64,000 bases of DNA, taken from assembly GCA_003602415.1 (NCBI GenBank), contig QQSK01000014.1, forward strand, positions 1 through 64,000, written 5' to 3'. Positions 42,683 to 51,642 of the stretch are shown here, piece by piece (within the stretch, counting starts at the first letter, position 1; each line of letters starts with the position of its first letter). Source of the stretch: Candidatus Poseidoniales archaeon (GTDB lineage: Archaea; Thermoplasmatota; Poseidoniia; Poseidoniales; Poseidoniaceae). Position numbers and translations under genes: made by a program. The notes under the pieces were generated by a model. It saw only the letters and a list, made by a program, of their open reading frames with translations, did not search any database and was not told where the DNA came from.

Positions 42683-43801
42683 TTAAGAAACAAATTTTCC
42701 ATCTTCGAGAATTTGTGTGTCGTCTAACCAAACAGATGGTTTGGAAATAACTCCTGGGATATGGATTCCAACGGCAGCATTCCCTCCAAGACTTGTGTTA
42801 TCTCCTATTGAGAAATAGCAGGTTCCAAGCTGCTTTTCATCTTCCAATACGTGCCCTGTCATTCTTGCATTAGGGTTCATGCCAAATCCGAATTCTGCTA
42901 CAGTCCAAACTAATTCTCTATCTTTAGAACGCAATCTCGATGCAGCTTCACCGAATTGCTGACGGATTTGTGCAGCGGTAGCATCACCCTTGATATCAAT
43001 GACAATTCCATTTTCAACAGTCAATTCTAACGGTTCATCAAGTAGTGTAGATTCCCAAGTTCCGTCGATCACAATCGTGCCATTCATCGACCCTTCCTTT
43101 GGAAGTACGAACGCCTTACCGGCAGGTAAATTGGTAATCATTCTTGGTCTGTTGCAAATTCCATTATCGTCGAGTTTCCAATCACGCCATGACACCTCAA
43201 ATTCAATGTCTGTACCTTTGGAGTCTTTGACATGGACCAAGCGCTTTCTACGTAGGGTTCCTGATAACTCGGAAAGGTCTTTCTTCACTTGGTTAAAATC
43301 TGCGGTCATTCCTCCGCTGACGAACATCTCTGCAGTCATACCTGGCATTGTGGCAACTCTTGCTCCATCTTTCACGGCGGCTCTAATTGCCCTTGTATGG
43401 GTTAAGGAATATTTTGTAGGAGCAATCACGATTTGTTGTTGCTTCATCAGATTAGCCACGGGGGATGGCGGCTCTTCACCGTGATGTCTACCTTTGGGCA
43501 TTACAATTAGCAGAACTCGGTCTGAACGTTCGGTTGCAGTCCGATGAAGCGCCTGTCCAATTTCACCAGTAGTGGGGTCACAAACAATCAGAACATTCTC
43601 TCCTCTTCTGATGTCCATACAGGTATGTGTGACACGTTTAGCAGATTCAAGTAGAGCCTCTTCAAGGTTCTCATTTTCCTGATTCTTTTCGATTTTTTCT
43701 TCTACGGGTTCCTCCGCCAAAACCACTTCTTCTATTTCATCGTCTTCATCATCAACAGATGATTTTCTCCCCTTTGATTTACGGCGGAAGGGAGAGGCCA
43801 T
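42683..43801 (-). CDS. M29-like aminopeptidase (aminopeptidase T family)
   Basis: 372 residues. A charged N-terminal tail (about 1-50) leads into an aminopeptidase T/leucyl aminopeptidase-like fold with NLPAGKAFVLPKEGSMNG, VAEFGFGMNPNARMTGHVLEDEK, and the metal-site part FSIGDNTSLGGNAAVGIHIPGV. In true M29 enzymes two metal ions are bound by conserved Glu, His and Asp residues; here the usual HxD seems to read HIPG, so activity may be altered. ATG 43801 fits; the frame runs to 43816. It is divergent from the carboxypeptidase gene and its stop abuts that of the convergent EF-hand gene. Confidence 0.8.
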   Translation of the reverse strand: MASPFRRKSKGRKSSVDDEDDEIEEVVLAEEPVEEKIEKNQENENLEEALLESAKRVTHTCMDIRRGENVLIVCDPTTGEIGQALHRTATERSDRVLLIVMPKGRHHGEEPPSPVANLMKQQQIVIAPTKYSLTHTRAIRAAVKDGARVATMPGMTAEMFVSGGMTADFNQVKKDLSELSGTLRRKRLVHVKDSKGTDIEFEVSWRDWKLDDNGICNRPRMITNLPAGKAFVLPKEGSMNGTIVIDGTWESTLLDEPLELTVENGIVIDIKGDATAAQIRQQFGEAASRLRSKDRELVWTVAEFGFGMNPNARMTGHVLEDEKQLGTCYFSIGDNTSLGGNAAVGIHIPGVISKPSVWLDDTQILEDGKFVS

Positions 43802-43884
43802 GGTTAGCGCAGACAAGTCTACGACTTGAAATTGTGCCCGGAACCAGTGATATATTCAAGATGAAATGACAACTCGAATCAAAT

Positions 43885-45372
43885 ATGGGAGATAAGGAAG
43901 ATTTCATTTCGAGAGTCAACGATTTGTACCGGTTTGAAGCGATTCAAGGACACTTAGGTTGGGACCAAGAGACAATAATGCCTGCTAAAGGTGCAAAGTC
44001 ACGAGGAGAAATACTGGCTTGGCTTGCAGCTCAGCGCCATAATAGGCTAATCGATCCGGAACTAGGAGAGTTGATTTCACGTTTAGAAAATCAAAATCTT
44101 GAAGATTATTTTGCTGCAAATGTACGTGAAATGCGTAGGAAATATGACGAGGCAGTAAAGCTGCCAGTGGAATTTGTTTCCGAGTTCACAAAGGCCCGCA
44201 GCGAAGCGTTAATCGCTTGGCAAAAAGCACGTAGTGAAAGTGACTTTTCCCTATTTTCGTCACATTTAGAGAATATGATTTCTCTAACAAGAAAGCGAAT
44301 TGAATACCTTGGATGCGAACATACGCCATATGATGTTCTCCTAGACGAATATGAAGTTGGAATGACCGTTGAGGATTATGACCCACTATTTGCTGGTCTG
44401 AAAGCAAGATTGGTTCCTTTGTTAAACAAAATTATGAACTCGGGTGTAGAAATCCCAAGACTTCCAGAACACATGACTTTCCCAGCAGATGCTCAAGAGT
44501 TATTCTGCAACAAAGTGAGTATTGCCATGGGCTTTGACTTTGAAGCAGGAAGGATGGACCGTTCCACCCATCCATTTTGCGCAGGTCTGTGGCCTGATGA
44601 CACTCGTTTTACCACTCGTTTTGATGAGAAGGACCCATTTTCGTGTCTATATGCTGTAATGCATGAATCAGGGCATGGACTGTATGAACAAGGCTTGCCT
44701 AGAGACCACAGTTATTCGCCTGTTGGAATGGCAGTTTCTTTGGGAGTACACGAATCACAGAGTAGGTTTTGGGAAAACCAAATTGGAAGAACAGCAGCCT
44801 TTTGGAAGATTGCTATGCCTTGGTTCAAAGAGCAGTTCCCTGATTGCCCAGATTGGGATAATGAAACTCTTGACTTGATTGCCAACGAAGTAAAGCCTGA
44901 TTTTATTCGTGTAGAAGCGGATGAGATAACTTACAATTTGCACATAATGGTAAGATATGAAATTGAGAAGATGATCTTCAATGGAAGTTTGGAAGTGAAA
45001 GATATTCCAAAGACCTGGAATCGAATGATGAATGAATGGTTTGGGATCGAAGTTCCAAATGATTCTCTAGGATGCTTACAGGACATTCATTGGTCGATGG
45101 GTGCATTTGGATACTTCCCAACTTACACTTTGGGCAATTTGTATGCGGCACAATTACTTCAGACAATGTCGGTCGAATTAGGGGATATCGATGACATAAT
45201 CAGTTCTGGTGATTGGTCAGGTATGCTCGATTGGCTACGCGAAAAGATACACGACAAAGGATCTGTAATGACTCCTGCTGAACTAATTGAATCAGCAACA
45301 GGCTCTAAGCCGAGCCCTGAGCCATTCCTCAACTATGTCGAAACTAAGTATTCCAAGCTCTACAACTTGTGA
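43885..45372 (+). CDS. carboxypeptidase Taq, family M32
   Basis: A zinc-dependent carboxypeptidase that removes C-terminal residues of peptides. The 495-residue protein has HESGHGLYEQG (metal ligands His260 and His264, catalytic Glu261) and the third ligand Glu290 within GVHESQSRFWEN, plus the substrate motif DDTRFTTRF and the C-terminal GYFPTYTLGNLYAAQ. All M32 marks are in place. A TATA-like TGATATATT near 43850 lies 28-35 nt before the start. Likely part of a peptide-degradation set with the adjacent aminopeptidase. Confidence 0.95.
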   Translation: MGDKEDFISRVNDLYRFEAIQGHLGWDQETIMPAKGAKSRGEILAWLAAQRHNRLIDPELGELISRLENQNLEDYFAANVREMRRKYDEAVKLPVEFVSEFTKARSEALIAWQKARSESDFSLFSSHLENMISLTRKRIEYLGCEHTPYDVLLDEYEVGMTVEDYDPLFAGLKARLVPLLNKIMNSGVEIPRLPEHMTFPADAQELFCNKVSIAMGFDFEAGRMDRSTHPFCAGLWPDDTRFTTRFDEKDPFSCLYAVMHESGHGLYEQGLPRDHSYSPVGMAVSLGVHESQSRFWENQIGRTAAFWKIAMPWFKEQFPDCPDWDNETLDLIANEVKPDFIRVEADEITYNLHIMVRYEIEKMIFNGSLEVKDIPKTWNRMMNEWFGIEVPNDSLGCLQDIHWSMGAFGYFPTYTLGNLYAAQLLQTMSVELGDIDDIISSGDWSGMLDWLREKIHDKGSVMTPAELIESATGSKPSPEPFLNYVETKYSKLYNL

Positions 45373-45678
45373 TTACTCGTCTTCGTCACTGCCACCGGTC
45401 ACTTTAGATTGAAGTGTGTTCAGCATTCCAGTTAATTCGTTGATTGCGTCTTGCAAATCGTTTGTTCTGTCATCTTCGTTATCGGTTCCAAATGACACAC
45501 CAAGGAGTGTAATCATAGCTCCTGAAAGCATGATTACCGCTGAGACGAATAAGTCCTTCAAATCTACTTCATCGCCTTGTGCTAGCATTACTCCCCAAAG
45601 AGCACCTGCTGCAAAAATTAGCAGTCCCAATACTATTTGTTGATGTCCCGGTCCAAGTTTTTCTTCTAGTCCACTCAT
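45373..45678 (-). CDS. small membrane protein with two helices and C-terminal coiled coil
   Basis: 101 residues with two hydrophobic helices (about 12-32 and 40-62), then a short acidic linker and a heptad-like region (LQDAINELTGMLNTLQSKV). No family is recognised. It lies 73 nt downstream of the dihydroorotase gene on the same strand; a run of six T on the transcript strand between them may terminate the first gene. The stop abuts the M32 stop. Confidence 0.68.
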   Translation of the reverse strand: MSGLEEKLGPGHQQIVLGLLIFAAGALWGVMLAQGDEVDLKDLFVSAVIMLSGAMITLLGVSFGTDNEDDRTNDLQDAINELTGMLNTLQSKVTGGSDEDE

Positions 45679-45751
45679 GTGTTTCCCCGGTTGGAAGATT
45701 CATGGTTAAGTAAAAAACTTAGCGGAGAAATTTTCATTTCTAAATGGATAT

Positions 45752-47155
45752 TTAATTCCAAGGAGTCATAACCAGCGGCTTTCCGACTTGACCAGGCTCA
45801 ACCAAACATCGTCCTTTTGGCCCAGTCTGTTCATTCCTTTCAAACACTGGCGTTCCAGCAACCACTGTAAGAATAGGCCATCCAACCAGTTTCTTTCCAA
45901 TGAATGGATTCCATCCAACAGTAGACCATGTGTTTTTGTCTTCAACAAGTTGCTCTTTGTTCATATCGACAAGAACGATATCTCCGTCATATCCTTCCTC
46001 TAGTCTACCTTTGCCGACCATCTGATAGCATTCTGCAACATTGGTAGACATCCATAGAACAACTTGCTCAATTGTGCACTTTCCTTCAGCAACATGAGTC
46101 AACATCACAGGAAGGGATGTTTCAACTCCTGGCATACCACTGGGTGCACTCGGGAATCCCTTCTCTTTGGATTCCATTGTGTGAGGTGCATGATCGGTTG
46201 CAATACAGTTTATTGTTCCATCAATCAGTCTCTTCCAAAGTGTTTGCTTATCTTTTTGATATCGAATAGGAGGATTCATTTTCAATCGAGTACCATGAAT
46301 CTCGACATCCTTTTCATCAAATGTCAAATGTTGAGGTAAAACTTCAGTCGTAATATGGGCCTGACCTTCTTTGCCTGTTAGTGAAGTTAATTCGCTTAAC
46401 AAATCTGCTTCAATGCCTGATGTTAGGTGGAGGATATGCAATCTGTGACCACTAGCTTGGGCGTATGCAACCGCTCTCTTGGTTGCAATCAAAGCGGTTT
46501 CATCATCTCGCCATTCTGCATGAGCGGCCATGTCAGTACGTCCTTGTATCATTTTTTCTCTTTCAATCATCCTTGCCTCATCTTCAGCATGAACTGCAAT
46601 AAGTCCTGCAGTATTGTCAAAAATAGTCTTTAGAGCACCTGATTCATTGACCAATAGGTCTCCTGTCGACGAACCCATGAATATCTTGATTCCACATATA
46701 CCAGGAATTGCAACTGGGGCATCAGGAGTTCCTACCGCTTTTTGCAATTCTTCAACATTCGATTCTGTAGCGCCGATAAAGAATCCATAATTTGTAACAC
46801 AACGATTTGCAGCAGTTTCTAGTTTTTCATACATCGATTGTAGAGTAGTTTGACTAGGAACATTGTTTGGCATATCCAAGAAAGATGTCACTCCACCACT
46901 GGCAGCAGCACGTGAACCTGTGTGCAAATCTTCCTTCTCGGGTTGACCTGGGTCCCTAAAGTGGACCTGTGGGTCAATAATCCCTGGAAGTAAATGTAAT
47001 CCTGTAGCGTCGTGGACTTGCTCTCCATCTTTAGGCTCAAGTTTTGAATCAGTAGTAATCTCAGAAATCACTCCATCCGTAATTCGTAAATCTCCAGTTT
47101 TAATTCCACTCGGTAAAACCATCTGAGCTCCAGTAATCAGTATATTTCCATTCAT
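45752..47155 (-). CDS. pyrC: dihydroorotase
   Basis: Closes carbamoyl-aspartate to dihydroorotate in pyrimidine synthesis. Zinc motif PQVHFRDPGQPEKED, the carbamylated lysine in KIFMGSSTGDLLV, AVHAEDEAR, LHILHLTS and the catalytic ATDHAPH are all present. About 467 residues, class I (PyrC/allantoinase-like) form. ATG 47155 leaves 5 nt after the preceding stop; a GTG at 47164 would overlap it. The two genes are thus one operon. Confidence 0.94.
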   Translation of the reverse strand: MNGNILITGAQMVLPSGIKTGDLRITDGVISEITTDSKLEPKDGEQVHDATGLHLLPGIIDPQVHFRDPGQPEKEDLHTGSRAAASGGVTSFLDMPNNVPSQTTLQSMYEKLETAANRCVTNYGFFIGATESNVEELQKAVGTPDAPVAIPGICGIKIFMGSSTGDLLVNESGALKTIFDNTAGLIAVHAEDEARMIEREKMIQGRTDMAAHAEWRDDETALIATKRAVAYAQASGHRLHILHLTSGIEADLLSELTSLTGKEGQAHITTEVLPQHLTFDEKDVEIHGTRLKMNPPIRYQKDKQTLWKRLIDGTINCIATDHAPHTMESKEKGFPSAPSGMPGVETSLPVMLTHVAEGKCTIEQVVLWMSTNVAECYQMVGKGRLEEGYDGDIVLVDMNKEQLVEDKNTWSTVGWNPFIGKKLVGWPILTVVAGTPVFERNEQTGPKGRCLVEPGQVGKPLVMTPWN

Positions 47156-47160
47156 TTCAT

Positions 47161-47709
47161 TCACCTTCTCCTAGCATTTTTTGGGCGAAAAGCATTGCAG
47201 ACATCATCATTCATATCGATGTAAGGTCCACCTAATAGATCTAAACAATAAGGTACAGATTTCCAAATCTCATCAATTGTTTCTCGGATTGCTTTAGGTC
47301 TACCTGGTAGATTGAAAATAAGGGATTTACCTCTTGTGCCTCCAACCTGTCGAGAAAGAATAGCAGTAGGTACGAATTGCAATGAAATTGAGCGCATCTG
47401 CTCACCGAAACCTGGAAGAATCCTTTCGCAAACTAACTCTGTTGCCTCGGGAGTAACGTCTCTTTTTGCAGGACCAGTTCCTCCAGTGGTGACTATCACA
47501 TCACACCCTAAATTATCAACCATATCGATTAGTGCCGAAGAAATAGAATCAACTTCATCTGGAACAACTTGGTAATGATGACTCCATTCTGAAGCGATAG
47601 CCTCTTCGAAAAATCCGACAATAGCAGGACCGCCCTCGTCTTCGTATTCACCAACAGATGCTCTATCAGACACCGTTAGAACACCTAATACAACCGGGTC
47701 GCCAACCAT
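47161..47709 (-). CDS. molybdopterin adenylyltransferase / MoaB-Mog family
   Basis: Activates molybdopterin by adenylation before metal insertion. Motifs: LGVLTVSDRASVGEYEDEGG, VIVTTGGTGPAKRDVTPEAT and SLIFNLPGRPKAIRE. I chose ATG 47709 (MVGDPVVLG), which avoids overlap with the upstream gene; ATG 47733 and 47754 are also in frame. About 182 residues. It lies between a membrane-protein gene and pyrC. Confidence 0.88.
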   Translation of the reverse strand: MVGDPVVLGVLTVSDRASVGEYEDEGGPAIVGFFEEAIASEWSHHYQVVPDEVDSISSALIDMVDNLGCDVIVTTGGTGPAKRDVTPEATELVCERILPGFGEQMRSISLQFVPTAILSRQVGGTRGKSLIFNLPGRPKAIRETIDEIWKSVPYCLDLLGGPYIDMNDDVCNAFRPKNARRR

Positions 47710-47719
47710 ACCTTTCACG

Positions 47720-49822
47720 TCACTGGTTGCCATATTTGTCACGAATATCGGCATGGAATGAATCTAGTAGAGTATCTTCAAACAGTTCAGCCTGTCTGCG
47801 GATTTTAGTAGAACGCATGTGCAAGAATGCCATACCTATGAATGCGATAATCGCGATAGGAATTGCAGCCTCAAGTTTGTATTTGTGCATCACTGTGACA
47901 ATACCTTCGGCAGTATATGCCCAAGTTAAGGATGCCACAGCTCCACCTACAAATGTAGCCCACAACACTCTCATAAATTTCATTCTAGATAGTAATCCAA
48001 GCATTGCTCCAACAAGCACTCCAGATGCCATGAATGGTATCCATACGAATACGATGAGACCCCAGAACCCCCATTTGTTAATCATTTCACGCTTCTCGTT
48101 AGCAGTATATTCTACCGTTGAGAGAATGTCACCAAACAATTTGGTTTGGAGTACTCTTCCGCCTAGACCATCTTGCTTTGCTACGGCAGCCACTCTAGCG
48201 TCTTTGCTATCTTTGGAAGACAACGTTTCTACACGACCTGCTCCAGAGCGGTCGGCTAATGTTGAAACAAGATTTCTACCTTTGACAATCAATTCCTGAG
48301 TACCGACCAATTCAGGGTTTTCACGAGAAATATATTTTCGCAGTTCTTTTTCAATATCAGAATTGGAATCCTTGAATCTGAAGAAAGCAAATCTTTGGTT
48401 TGGTTTGTAAGCGACCCTCACGAAAATAATAGAGTCCTCACTTGTTACTGTTGCCATCTGCAAAATCAACTCATTATTTGAGCGGAAGAATCCTTTGACG
48501 GATTCTCTAACCTCGTCCTCAACCTTTGATAACATGTGCAAATCTCTGAAGAATGCAGTATAGTCTTGGTCTTCCATGTCCTCTTCTTCAACCATTCCGC
48601 TACCAACGCCAACTCCTGTTTCGAAGTCGATAGCTTGATTGTCACCAATTGAGCGAACCGTTAATTGAACCGGTTTGAAAACTCTGAATAAAGCAAATTC
48701 CTCCAATACTTCTTTCAAAATTTCAGATCGTACATCATTGGTATCTGAGAATGTACCCTCGGTGTTTGAATAAGGAACCATTATGTCGATTGAAAGGTCC
48801 CTAACCTCTATTTTGTACAGGTCCCAATCGATATTGATTTGGAGTCGCCTTTCTGTATTTCGCAATACATCAACAACCACCTTTCTGATATGGGTTCTAG
48901 ATAGCATATCGTCAGTTTCTTGATGGTATAGTTTGTACATTACCGGATAGGCCAGGAATAGAGAAATTACAGATAATGATAGAGAAATAAACGCCATCCA
49001 CCATGCAGGGATTCCAGCAGCACCACCTGTTAGCATAGCGGTTTCACGCCCTCCACCTAATTCTGCACCCATCAATACAAAGCCCCAATTTCCTAAATCG
49101 GTTACCGACCAGCAGGAACGAGGGCCATCTTCAATGATGTTAGCCTCACGCTTGACTTCAGAATCAACGAATGGTAAGAAAGAGAGAGCATTTTCAGAGG
49201 TACTTATTTCAAACTCGATCGTTTTTCCAATACGTTCTGTACCATTGACTCTATCTTCTTCAGTACGATTATCCATGTCTGTTCCAAGTTCATAGATGTC
49301 GATTGTAATTACCAATTCGTATGTCCCTGTATCCCATTCTGCATAATCAATACGAACTGATTTTTTATTCTCTTCACCTTGAGATACCTCTGGGTCTTTT
49401 CCGTCTTCAGCAGCGTCCACTGTCCAATTAAGAACAGCTACTCCCTGAGCCAAATTACGTCCAGAAATCTTGATTGACTCAATATCATTGTCAGGGTAAG
49501 CGTGTATCCATGGTGTATCAAGTGCTTCTTCACACTGATCTCCACTGTCGAGGAATGTACCACTTGCCCAGTGGTCCAGGGATGTAGATTCACCAAATAC
49601 TCCTCCTGACATCCCGAAAAGAAGCAATGCGTATAGTGCACCATACCCTAATCCAGCTAACAATGTCCAATCTTCTAAAGCGGAAGGAAATCTCCTTTTG
49701 GAGTCAGTATTTCTTCTCTTTCGAATTCCCGCTAATTCCTTTGAAACCTTGTCGATGGGTTTGGAATCAACAATTTCTTCCAAAGCGGAGTCGTCAACAC
49801 TCTCGATATTTTTCGACCCCAT
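47720..49822 (-). CDS. large membrane protein with extracytoplasmic domain and C-terminal four-helix part
   Basis: 700 residues. Charged N-terminal segment, a first helix (about 54-74), an outside domain of about 190 residues with two cysteines and DPEVSQGEENKK, a second helix (about 275-300), then a cytoplasmic alpha/beta part (about 305-590) and a hydrophobic end (GFWGLIVFVWIPFMASGVLV and further helices) resembling small multidrug-export-type proteins (PF06695). The family likeness of the end is only by eye. A perfect hairpin sits right before the start codon. Confidence 0.65.
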   Translation of the reverse strand: MGSKNIESVDDSALEEIVDSKPIDKVSKELAGIRKRRNTDSKRRFPSALEDWTLLAGLGYGALYALLLFGMSGGVFGESTSLDHWASGTFLDSGDQCEEALDTPWIHAYPDNDIESIKISGRNLAQGVAVLNWTVDAAEDGKDPEVSQGEENKKSVRIDYAEWDTGTYELVITIDIYELGTDMDNRTEEDRVNGTERIGKTIEFEISTSENALSFLPFVDSEVKREANIIEDGPRSCWSVTDLGNWGFVLMGAELGGGRETAMLTGGAAGIPAWWMAFISLSLSVISLFLAYPVMYKLYHQETDDMLSRTHIRKVVVDVLRNTERRLQINIDWDLYKIEVRDLSIDIMVPYSNTEGTFSDTNDVRSEILKEVLEEFALFRVFKPVQLTVRSIGDNQAIDFETGVGVGSGMVEEEDMEDQDYTAFFRDLHMLSKVEDEVRESVKGFFRSNNELILQMATVTSEDSIIFVRVAYKPNQRFAFFRFKDSNSDIEKELRKYISRENPELVGTQELIVKGRNLVSTLADRSGAGRVETLSSKDSKDARVAAVAKQDGLGGRVLQTKLFGDILSTVEYTANEKREMINKWGFWGLIVFVWIPFMASGVLVGAMLGLLSRMKFMRVLWATFVGGAVASLTWAYTAEGIVTVMHKYKLEAAIPIAIIAFIGMAFLHMRSTKIRRQAELFEDTLLDSFHADIRDKYGNQ

Positions 49823-49823
49823 G

Positions 49824-49840
49824 TATGCCCCTACGGGGCA
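49824..49840. promoter_or_regulatory. hairpin immediately before a start codon
   Basis: ATGCCCC-TAC-GGGGCAT, a seven-base-pair stem with a three-base loop, one nucleotide upstream of the start codon of the 700-residue membrane protein. In the mRNA it would hide the initiation region, or in DNA act as an operator. Confidence 0.45.
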
Positions 49841-49859
49841 TCAGCAAATGAATACTATG

Positions 49860-49881
49860 CAGGATTTACAAGAAAATCCTG
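49860..49881 (-). terminator. hairpin after the [2Fe-2S] protein gene
   Basis: CAGGATTT-N6-AAATCCTG, an eight-base-pair stem seven nucleotides downstream of the stop of the leftward gene at 49889. Position suggests a 3' end structure, although no T run follows. It could also be a protein-binding site. Confidence 0.4.
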
Positions 49882-49888
49882 AATCTGT

Positions 49889-50209
49889 CTACGAGAGAGG
49901 AATGAATCGCTGTGATTTCAGATTCTCAGGTAGTTCGGAATTTACGGCAATATTTTGCGCCCATTCGATGATTGAATCATAGTGTTCACCTTCAAGGGAA
50001 CCTAGCCAAATTCTCTGGTCATCAACCGTAATCAGAGAAACATTGTTTCTACTGCAAGGTCCCAGGCATGTGGAAATGTTTAGTTTCACATCGTTACTTA
50101 GGTTGTTTACTTTCCAAGCATCCTTGAGTTTTGCTACGGGGACTTCCTTGTTGCCTTTCTCCACCCTTCCGCAGCAACATCCGTTGCATACAGTGACCTT
50201 AGGTAACAA
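49889..50209 (-). CDS. thioredoxin-like [2Fe-2S] protein
   Basis: A 106-residue protein with cysteines 8, 11, 12 and 13 (VCNGCCCGR) and a second pair in STCLGPCSRNN (48 and 52), the arrangement of thioredoxin-fold [2Fe-2S] ferredoxins such as those fused or linked to cobalamin-biosynthesis and CobW-type genes. It begins with TTG 50209, which has an AGGTG site 8-12 nt upstream. It follows the CobW/COG0523 gene by 15 nt, so the two act together, probably in metal trafficking. Confidence 0.78.
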   Translation of the reverse strand: MLPKVTVCNGCCCGRVEKGNKEVPVAKLKDAWKVNNLSNDVKLNISTCLGPCSRNNVSLITVDDQRIWLGSLEGEHYDSIIEWAQNIAVNSELPENLKSQRFIPLS

Positions 50210-50224
50210 ATTAGCACCTGCCTA

Positions 50225-51415
50225 TTAAATCGAGCTTCGAACAAAGTGATCGCTGTCGATTGGAACCCAAACATTAGATTTCTCATCATTTTGGATTTCG
50301 ACTCTATACGGGTTTCCTTGGTCCCAACACTTCAAAATCTTGCCTTCGGCGAATTCTCCAACATTTGCATATACAGTGTCTCCAACTTTGAATCTCAGTT
50401 CTTCAGCCATACATTCCATGAGTCCATCTTGCAGTGCCTTGTGGTCGAGGTTTCTTCCGATAAATACGAATCTACATTCGCGAGTTTCTCCTTCTTTCCA
50501 CAGACCGATATCTTCGCTGAATTCTCCTCCAAAGAGCATGTGCACTCCCTGGAAAACGAATTTTTGGTCCATGCCTTTGACTGCAAGTACGCCCTTGTAA
50601 CGGAATAAATCCTCGCCCTTATCACGCATTAATTCGCCAATCCATCGCTCTAATTTGTTGACGTTCAATTCGCCTTCAAATCTTGCACTGGTGGATGTAA
50701 CACTCTGGTCATGTTCATGCTCAGCATCTGTATCCAAAAATTCTGGGTCCATTTCTAATGTTCTTTCCAAATCGAATGAACCGATGTTGATCAGTTCCTT
50801 AGGGTCAATCAGGCTGTTTTGTGTGCGATAAATCGGAGCAAAATTGTTGATAGATTTGATTCTAGATTCAACTTCTTTCAATTCATCCTCAGATACAAGA
50901 TCAATCTTGTTTAGCATCACTCGGTCTGCAAATGCTAGTTGTTCTACTGATTCATTTTCAACATCTTCGGGTTTTTCTTCATCCAAATGCTGGATAATGT
51001 GCTTTGCGTCAACTACTGTGATTATTCCATCCAGTTTGTAACGCTCGACAACTTTCTCATCAACGAAGAAGGTTTGAGCAACAGGGGCAGGGTCTGCAAG
51101 CCCTGTAGTTTCGATTAACACTCCATCAAAATCTTTGATTCTGTCATACATGTTATCCAGAGCTTCGGTTAAGTCTCCACGAACTGTACAGCAAATACAT
51201 CCATTCATTACTTCGATGATGGTTTCTTCAGAACTTTCAACAAGGATGTTCTCATCTATTCCTACGTCTCCAAATTCATTTTCAATAACTGCGAATTTCA
51301 TCTTGTGATCCATACTAGACAAAATATGGTTCAGTAGCGTGGTTTTACCTGAGCCCAAAAACCCTGTTAGGACGGTTACTGGGATCCTATTTTCTATCTC
51401 TGTACTAGCACTCAT
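50225..51415 (-). CDS. CobW/COG0523 family GTPase, probable zinc metallochaperone
   Basis: 396 residues. P-loop GFLGSGKTT (18-26), the family's metal-binding CICC (73-76), a base-recognition NKID, and the C-terminal CobW domain. A short His/Glu-rich stretch (DTDAEHEHD, near 230) may bind metal. G3E GTPases of this clan deliver zinc, nickel or cobalt to client enzymes. Zinc is favoured because the element ACTAATAATT in its promoter is shared with the Znu-type importer and NikR-like regulator. Confidence 0.88.
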   Translation of the reverse strand: MSASTEIENRIPVTVLTGFLGSGKTTLLNHILSSMDHKMKFAVIENEFGDVGIDENILVESSEETIIEVMNGCICCTVRGDLTEALDNMYDRIKDFDGVLIETTGLADPAPVAQTFFVDEKVVERYKLDGIITVVDAKHIIQHLDEEKPEDVENESVEQLAFADRVMLNKIDLVSEDELKEVESRIKSINNFAPIYRTQNSLIDPKELINIGSFDLERTLEMDPEFLDTDAEHEHDQSVTSTSARFEGELNVNKLERWIGELMRDKGEDLFRYKGVLAVKGMDQKFVFQGVHMLFGGEFSEDIGLWKEGETRECRFVFIGRNLDHKALQDGLMECMAEELRFKVGDTVYANVGEFAEGKILKCWDQGNPYRVEIQNDEKSNVWVPIDSDHFVRSSI

Positions 51416-51441
51416 GTTATAGCCAATTTTCGCTATATGCG

Positions 51442-51467
51442 TTAGTTATTAAATCAAACTAATAATT
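51442..51467. promoter_or_regulatory. candidate metal-regulated operator of the CobW gene
   Basis: ACTAATAATT at 51458-51467 is identical to 58323-58332 in the importer/regulator promoter. It overlaps an inverted repeat TTAGTT-N9-AACTAA (51442-51447 and 51457-51462), about 27-52 nt before the CobW start and overlapping or flanking its TATA-like region. Confidence 0.5.
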
Positions 51468-51492
51468 GGAAAAATTGAATTTATTATTTATT

Positions 51493-51500
51493 AAAAAAAA
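51493..51500 (-). terminator. T-run terminator of the tRNA gene
   Basis: Eight consecutive A on the plus strand, i.e. eight U in the leftward tRNA transcript, 20 nt after the CCA end. This is typical of archaeal intrinsic termination. Confidence 0.6.
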
Positions 51501-51520
51501 TCTGCATATTGCGCTGAGTG

Positions 51521-51596
51521 TGGTGGGTTAGGCCGGACTTGAACCAGCGACCTCGGCATCTTCAGTGCCGCGCTCTCCCAACTAAGCTACTAACCC
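51521..51596 (-). tRNA. tRNA-Phe (anticodon GAA)
   Basis: Read on the minus strand the acceptor stem is GGGTTAG paired with CTAACCC, the D loop TTAGTTGGGAGA, anticodon stem CGGCA/TGCCG with loop CTGAAGA, and the T arm GCTGG-TTCAAGT-CCGGC. Discriminator A and CCA are encoded, with 73 nt before CCA. Anticodon GAA gives phenylalanine and position 37 is G, the base modified to wyosine by the pathway of the taw2 gene. Confidence 0.96.
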
Positions 51597-51642
51597 GGGA
51601 TAACCTCGCCACAAGCATCATCATTTCAAGCCTTGCGGCTAT

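Noticed and set aside
42338-42731. Leu- and Val/Ala-rich leftward frames opposite the poly-glutamine tract
   Set aside because: CAG/CAA repeats read as CTG/TTG or GCT/GTT on the other strand; simple-repeat shadows.
47658-48299. Rightward frame of 213 codons
   Set aside because: Lies fully over the mog and 700-residue membrane genes on the opposite strand; no recognisable domain.
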